Shown: piece after piece, positions 59,094-64,000 of the stretch
Numbering within the stretch: position 1 is the stretch's first letter
How the letters are laid out: the number at the start of each line of letters is the position of its first letter
NCBI RefSeq assembly: GCF_024166365.1
Contig: NC_064830.1
Coordinates: forward strand, 91,690,968-91,754,967
Source of the DNA: Elephas maximus indicus
Taxonomy: Eukaryota; Chordata; Mammalia; Proboscidea; Elephantidae
Reading direction: 5' to 3'
DNA: 64,000 nucleotides
Notes under the pieces: model-generated
The model's input: only the letters and a program-made list of their open reading frames with translations
Database searches by the model: none
What the model was told of the DNA's origin: nothing
Translations under genes and position numbers: made by a program

Positions 59094-59285
59094 GAAGGAG
59101 CCCGGGTGGCACAATGGTTAAGCACTCGACACCGAACCAAAAAGGTTTGCACCAGCAGCTCCACAGGAGAAAAGACCTGGAATCTGCTCCTCTAAAGATT
59201 ACAGCCCTGGAAACCCTATGGGGCAGTTCTGCTCTATCCTATAGGGTCACCGTGAGTTGGAATTGACAGTACAGAGTAACAGTGG
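59094..59285 (+). mobile_element. AfroSINE, second copy
   Basis: Head 'aggagcccgggtggcacaat'; internal loss in the B-box region; body 'ccctggaaaccctatggggc'; tail 'accgtgagttggaattgaca'. Confidence 0.9.
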
Positions 59286-59489
59286 CTAATGACGGTGAGC
59301 GTCTTTTCATGTGCTTGTTGACTATTTGAACATCCTCCGGTGAACTGTCTATTTTTTGATTGGGTTCATTGAGTTGTAGGAGTTTGTGTGTGTGTGTGTG
59401 TGTATGCACACCAGGCTCTCCACCGATGGGACAGAGGACTCTTTTCTACCATAAACCTTGTAGTTCAACTTTAATTTAACTTTGTGCAG

Positions 59490-59645
59490 GAGAGGCAGTT
59501 GCGCATAATTGTCAAGAGTCTGAGTTTTGGAGCTAAAATTGTCAGGGTTCCAATCCTGGCTCAGCTTTTTATTAGCCTGGTGACCCTGGGCAAGTCATTT
59601 CCCTCGTAAGTGATGGTAAATGTTGAACTAATATGTGAGTGGTCT
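59490..59645 (+). repeat. MIR SINE
   Basis: 'ggttccaatcctggctcagc', 'gtgaccctgggcaagtcatt'. Confidence 0.75.
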
Positions 59646-59759
59646 TATATTATTTTGACAAAAAGTAGAATGTAATAATAAGCATACAGGAACAAAAGTA
59701 ACCTTTTTTACAACACTTAAAATATATGTAAACTGGAGTAAAGGAGAATGAAGAACATC

Positions 59760-60090
59760 AAAGACACAAGGAAAATATTAGCTCAAGAGATGAAAGGGCC
59801 ACATAAACCAGAGACCCCATCAGCCTGAGACCAGAAGAATTAGATGGTACTCAATGACCGGCCTGACAGGGAACACAACAGAGTCCCTGATGGAGCAGGA
59901 GAAAAGTGGGGTGCAGAACTCAAATTCGTGTAAAAAGACCAGGCTAATTGGTCTGACTGAGACTAGAGGAACTCTCGAAGACATGGCCCCCAGACTCTCT
60001 GTTAACCCAGAACTGAAACCATTCCCGAAGCCCACTCTTGAGACAAAGATTAGAGTGGACAATAACACATAAAATAATACTCTTGAAGAG
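59760..60090 (+). mobile_element. LINE-1 3' UTR-like module
   Basis: 'cctgacagggaacacaacag', 'aaaagaccaggctaattggt', 'actctcgaagacatggcccc'. Shares blocks with 50960-51430. Confidence 0.6.
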
Positions 60091-60111
60091 TGTGCTTCTT
60101 AGTTCAAGTAG

Positions 60112-61605
60112 GTGTTGTTAGGTGCCATCGAGTCAACTCCGACTCATAGCCACCCTGTGTACAACAGAACAAAACACTGCTTGGTCCTGCACCATCCTTA
60201 CGATCATCGTTGTGCTTAAGCCTGTTGTTGCAGCCGCATGTCAGTCCATCTCACTGAGGGTCTTCCTCTTTTTCACTGACCCTCTACCAAGCATGATGTC
60301 CTTCTCCAGGCACTGATCCGTCCTGACCATGTGTCCAATGGATGTGAGACGTAGTCTTGCCATCTTTGCTTCTAAGGAGCATTCTGGTTGTACTTCTTCC
60401 AAGACAGATTTATTCATTCTTTTGGCAGTGAGTGATAAAGTGAATATTCTTCACCAACACCACAATTAAAAGGTGTCAGTTCTTTTTTTCATCACCTTTA
60501 TTCATCATCCTGTTTTCACATGCATAGGAGGCAATTGAAAACACCATGGCTTCGGTCAGGTGCACCTCAGTCTTCAAGGTGACATCTTTGCTTTTCAACA
60601 CTTTAAAGAGGTCTTTCGCAGCAGATTTGCCCAATGCAATGCGTCTTTTGATTTCTTGATCGCTGCTTCCATGGGTGTTAATTGTGGATCCAAGTAAAAT
60701 GAAATCCTTGGCAACTTCAATCTTTTCCCCGTTGATCATGATATTGTTTATTGGTCCAGTTGTGAGGATTTTTGTTTTCTTTATGTTGAGATGTAATCCA
60801 AACTGAAGGCTGTAGTCTTTGATCTTCATTAGTAGGTGTTTCAAAGCCTCTTCATTTTCAGCAAGCGAGATTGTGTCATCTGCACAATGCCGGTGGTTAA
60901 TGAGTTTTCCTCCAATCCTGATGCCCCGTTCTTCTTCATATAGTCCAGCTTCTTGGATTATTTGTTCAGCACACAGATTGAATAGGTATGGTGAAAGGAT
61001 ACAACCCTGACGCACACCTTTCCTGACTTTAAACCACACAGTATCCCCTGTTCTGTTCGAACAACTGCCACTTGATCTATTTACAGGTTCCTCATGAGCA
61101 CAATGAAGTGTTCTGGAATTCCCGTTCTTCGCAATGTTACGCATAACTTGTTATGATCCACACAGTCGAATGCCTTTGCATAGTCAAAACACAGGTAAAC
61201 ATCTTTTTGGTATTCTCTGCTTTCAGCCAGGATCCATCTAACATCAGCAACAATATCCCTGGTTCTGTGTCGTCTTCCGAATCTGGCTTGAATTAGTGGC
61301 AGTTCCCTGTCAATATACTGCTGCAGCCACTTGCTTTTGAATGGTCTTCAGCAAGATTTCACTTGGGTGTGATATTAATGATATTGCTCGATAATTTCCA
61401 CATTTGGTGGGATCACCTTTCTTGGGAATAGGTGTAAATACAGATCTCTTCCAGTCTTTTGGCCAGGTAGCTGTCTTCCAAATGTCTTGGCATAGCACTG
61501 GAAGTGAATACTTCCAGTGCTGCATCCGTTTATTGAAACATGTCAATGGATATTCTGTCAATTCCTGGAGACTTGTTTTTCGCCAGTGCCTTCAGTGCAG
61601 TTCAA
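60112..61605 (-). mobile_element. RTE LINE, 5'-truncated, reverse transcriptase part and 3' tail
   Basis: On the minus strand, 61310-61561 (DWKRSVFTPIPKKGDP, NYRAISLIS) and 60476-61144 encode RTE-clade reverse transcriptase. Visible motifs are VRQGCILSPYLFN, then the catalytic block written HCADDT instead of the usual YADD, and FILLGSTIN. A break between the two frames (61145-61309) shows it is dead. The 3' tail (60112-60475) carries 'ggtgccatcgagtcaactcc' in reverse, the segment shared with AfroSINE. The 5' half is missing. Confidence 0.9.
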
Positions 61606-61624
61606 GTAGATCCACGAGATTAAA

Positions 61625-61835
61625 TGGGCAGCTCCTGTCTGGAGGCAGGATGAGAAGGCAGAAAGGGATAGGAGCTGGTTGAATGGACACAGGAAACCCG
61701 GGGTGGAAAGGGGGAGTGTGCTATCACGTTATAGGGATTGCAAGTGGTGTCACATAATGATACGTGTATAAGTTTTTGTATGAGAAATTAACTTGAGCTG
61801 TAAACTTTCACCTAAAGCACAGTTACAAAAAAAAA
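61625..61835 (+). mobile_element. LINE-1 3' UTR module (copy 2)
   Basis: Same module as 38037-38245, abutting the RTE fragment and ending in an A-run near 61828. Roughly four of five bases match by eye. Confidence 0.6.
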
Positions 61836-61839
61836 CTTA

Positions 61840-63395
61840 CTACTAAAAAAAATGTAAAAATGTAGAAGTCTCATTCTACAAACTGAGGAGAGACATTTTT
61901 CTCTACAACATAATTTCTATTTCAAGCTCTTATTCTGCCTTGGTGGTGGAAAAATACAATCTATCCTTTTCCGGAAAATTGTGTGAAGTGCCAAAGCATT
62001 GGGGGATGCAAGGGGGGGTGTTTGGCTCTGCCCACACAGCATGTGCCCATCATTGCTCCTGTGCCATGATTCAAGTCCTGCTATGGTCCTTGAACTCACC
62101 ACGCAGCCACCCCCTCTCCAGAGTCTTGCCCTCTCTTGGAGCTCTGGCCCTTCTGCCCTGAACTCAGAACTGCATCTCATCACTTCCACACCTTCTCTCT
62201 TCCAAACAGGTGGAGCTCTTTCTGGCTTGTCGGATAAGCTCTCCTCTCTTCCCTGGCTTCTCTCAAATGTTGTATCTGAACCACAAATTCTCAGATTCTT
62301 TAAGAGGGCTGTTGGGCTTTTGAGACCAAAAACCAGAGATACCAACAGACAACCGTGTCACTCCTAGCCCTGTCACATCTCTCCTTTGAAGCTCAGAAAC
62401 AGCTTGCTTGCAAGGAAGGAAGAGAAAAGGAAGTACTGGGAAAAACAAAATTGGTTATTATCTCAAAATACTACTCTGATTTGTAATTGAGTTTTTATGG
62501 CTATTTTACTTTCTCAGTGTGGTAAGGCTAGCCCGTCTAGGACCTTGTGTTTCAGCCTCAGGAATTGAGGCACGTCAGGATCGGCTGCCTGGGCTTCTTT
62601 CTGCATTAGGCTCAAGGGGCCTACAGAAAGAACGGATCGCTCAGGGAGGAGCTGGTGGTTTCCCAAAAGGGCGGCTGCAATGAGGAGGTCAGACTGAAGG
62701 GCTGCCTCTTCCAAGGAAAGTGATGCCTGAGGTGGGGCAGTCCCTCACTGAAATTGAAGGCCACTAGATTTTTCTGGGAGATCTGCTTGGGGAGGCACAA
62801 TAAAGATCATGACTGTATTGTCACCTCTTCTTCCACAGAAGCCACAAAGAAAACTAATCCCAATGTCCTGGAGAGACTAGGCTAAACTCAAGGAACGAAT
62901 CATATTAAAAAGATGTTCACCAATGTTCTCTGAGGGCATAAGGCAGGCATATGCAGAGTGTGGTGCCTACCTAAACTTATTGAAGCCTCTTCATTACCTC
63001 TGAAGCAGACAGTGCTCTCCCTGTTGGGATGTTGCTTCTTCAAGAGGTTAGTCACCAACTTTACACAGCTATTAAATTGTGGCACCAGTTCAAACCCTCA
63101 TGGGCCTAGTTCTAGAGACCACAAGGACTGTTTTCACTGTAGCAGGGCTTGGGCTGTTGCTGCAGAGATTTCACGTAAATGTCAAGGCAGGAAGTTGTCA
63201 TTACCAGACCTGTGTCATCTTGCTTGTACCTCCAGGACAAAGTGGGAGGAGGCCAGCAATGCAGGCTTGATGATGCAGGGCTTAATGTTGCTAGGTTTCA
63301 TGACCTTTTATGTCTCTGGAGTCCAAAATTCTGGAGACTGTTCAGGAACAGCCAAGGAAGTGCTGAAAAAGGACAAGGGAGACTTGCCCTGACAT
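61840..63395. other. Unassigned intergenic sequence
   Basis: Open frames of up to 144 codons occur on both strands (for example 62958-63392 plus and 61917-62345 minus), but none shows a motif or splice pattern I recognise. A MIR-like piece in reverse lies near 62985-63110 ('ccaactttacacagctatta'). No other repeat identified. Confidence 0.4.
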
Positions 63396-63399
63396 ATTA

Positions 63400-63565
63400 A
63401 AACATAAAAATATTCTAGTTAGATTTGTGGTATTGAAACAGGACTAAACAAATAAGGCAGTAGACATGAGAATCCAGAAGTAGGTCCATTTTCTGTAGGA
63501 ATTTAATTTACAAACAAGGTGAGAGAGCCTGTTCAACAGGTAGTTTGGGGACATCTAGCTCTCCA
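63400..63565 (+). mobile_element. LINE-1 ORF2 fragment
   Basis: 'gagaatccagaagtaggtcc' followed by 'taggaatttaatttac' matches the LINE-1 ORF2 stretch usually read 'ENPEIDPYIYGNLIY'. Diverged. Confidence 0.6.
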
Positions 63566-64000
63566 CTTAAAATGTTACTGCAAATTTATACCAACCCCAA
63601 AATAAAATTCTTCATGGAGTAAGAATAAACCCTTCATAGAGTTAAGCATAAAAATAAAACTATAGACATATCTTTGTAATCTCAGCCTTCCTAGGCCATA
63701 CACAAAGTCCAGAAATGATAAAGGATTGATAGTTTTAACCTCCTGAAAATTAAAAGGGGAATGAGAAGGCTGGTGAAGAAGAACTTTGCTGTTTTCCATT
63801 CTTCTACATTATATGAATCTTACACCATGAGACCTTACCAAGGTACCCTTTTAAAAGGGAGAGCATGTGGCTTACAAGATTGAAAAAAAAATACAAATAT
63901 TGGTGAATAATTAAATTTGTACCACGGGTTTTAACCCACCCATCAGCAAGTATTTATTGATTTCCTTTATGTACTTTTTGTGGGGGTTGAAAGAAAGATG
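63566..64000. other. Window end, no feature seen
   Basis: AT-rich intergenic DNA. 'aagtatttattgatttcctt' near the edge may begin a LINE2/MIR-type repeat. Confidence 0.35.

Larger units (their letters stand above)
58200..59385 (-). mobile_element. LINE-1 3' part, split by two AfroSINEs
   Basis: Blocks 58200-58907, 59076-59093 and 59286-59385 follow the antisense LINE-1 end: 'gggttcatccatgttgtggg', 'ctgaataatggtccattgta', 'tgcattcccaccagcagtgg', then 'gagcgtcttttcatgtgctt' after the insertions. It differs from the copy at 47815, suggesting another subfamily. Confidence 0.75.

Overview
This is a placental-mammal nuclear genome window, almost certainly from an afrotherian and most likely a proboscidean (elephant lineage). 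The clue is the repeat content: some sixteen copies of the tRNA-derived, RTE-tailed AfroSINE, an RTE LINE with the same 3' tail, and LINE-1 3' UTR modules that I associate with the elephant lineage. Genes have short vertebrate exons with GT-AG introns. The species call is inference from repeat families; I could not run a search.

The gene order is the conserved block found on human chromosome 7q22.1: LAMTOR4 (+, coding 5186-8048), TRAPPC14/C7orf43/MAP11 (-, 9170-12806), a processed GAPDH pseudogene (+, about 13168-14445), GAL3ST4 (-, 15026-18710), GPC2 (-, 21361-27536) and STAG3 (+, 29227-55407). I assembled every coding exon by eye from splice sites and reading frame. The spliced products come to 99, 580, 485, 578 and 1240 residues, close to what I recall for the human proteins (99, 580, 486, 579, 1225). 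All five host genes look intact.

Region by region: 1-4870 is repeat-rich intergenic DNA (a LINE-1 ORF1/5' UTR piece, then an old antisense LINE-1 split by five AfroSINEs and a younger LINE-1 3' end). 4.9-20.8 kb is gene-dense: LAMTOR4 and TRAPPC14 converge tail to tail, and the GAPDH retrocopy sits just upstream of TRAPPC14. 20.7-28.3 kb holds GPC2, which shares a GC-rich head-to-head promoter with STAG3. 29-55.8 kb is STAG3, with 33 coding exons and repeat-filled introns. 55.8-64 kb is intergenic: a MaLR LTR fossil, LINE-1 pieces, a 5'-truncated RTE element and about 1.5 kb that I cannot assign.

The genes do not form a pathway. LAMTOR4 is a lysosomal mTORC1 scaffold subunit, TRAPPC14 a TRAPPII/cilium trafficking factor, GAL3ST4 a Golgi sulfotransferase, GPC2 a GPI-anchored heparan sulfate proteoglycan, and STAG3 a meiotic cohesin subunit. 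I found no convincing undescribed multi-gene system. The best leads are gene-structure and regulatory oddities: two GC 5' splice sites in STAG3, one deciding its C-terminus; a 66-bp tandem array that copies the GPC2 exon 6 splice donor; a GAPDH retrocopy with target-site duplications at the TRAPPC14 promoter; an E2F-plus-E-box cluster at the GPC2/STAG3 promoter; and a CLEAR-like E-box at LAMTOR4.
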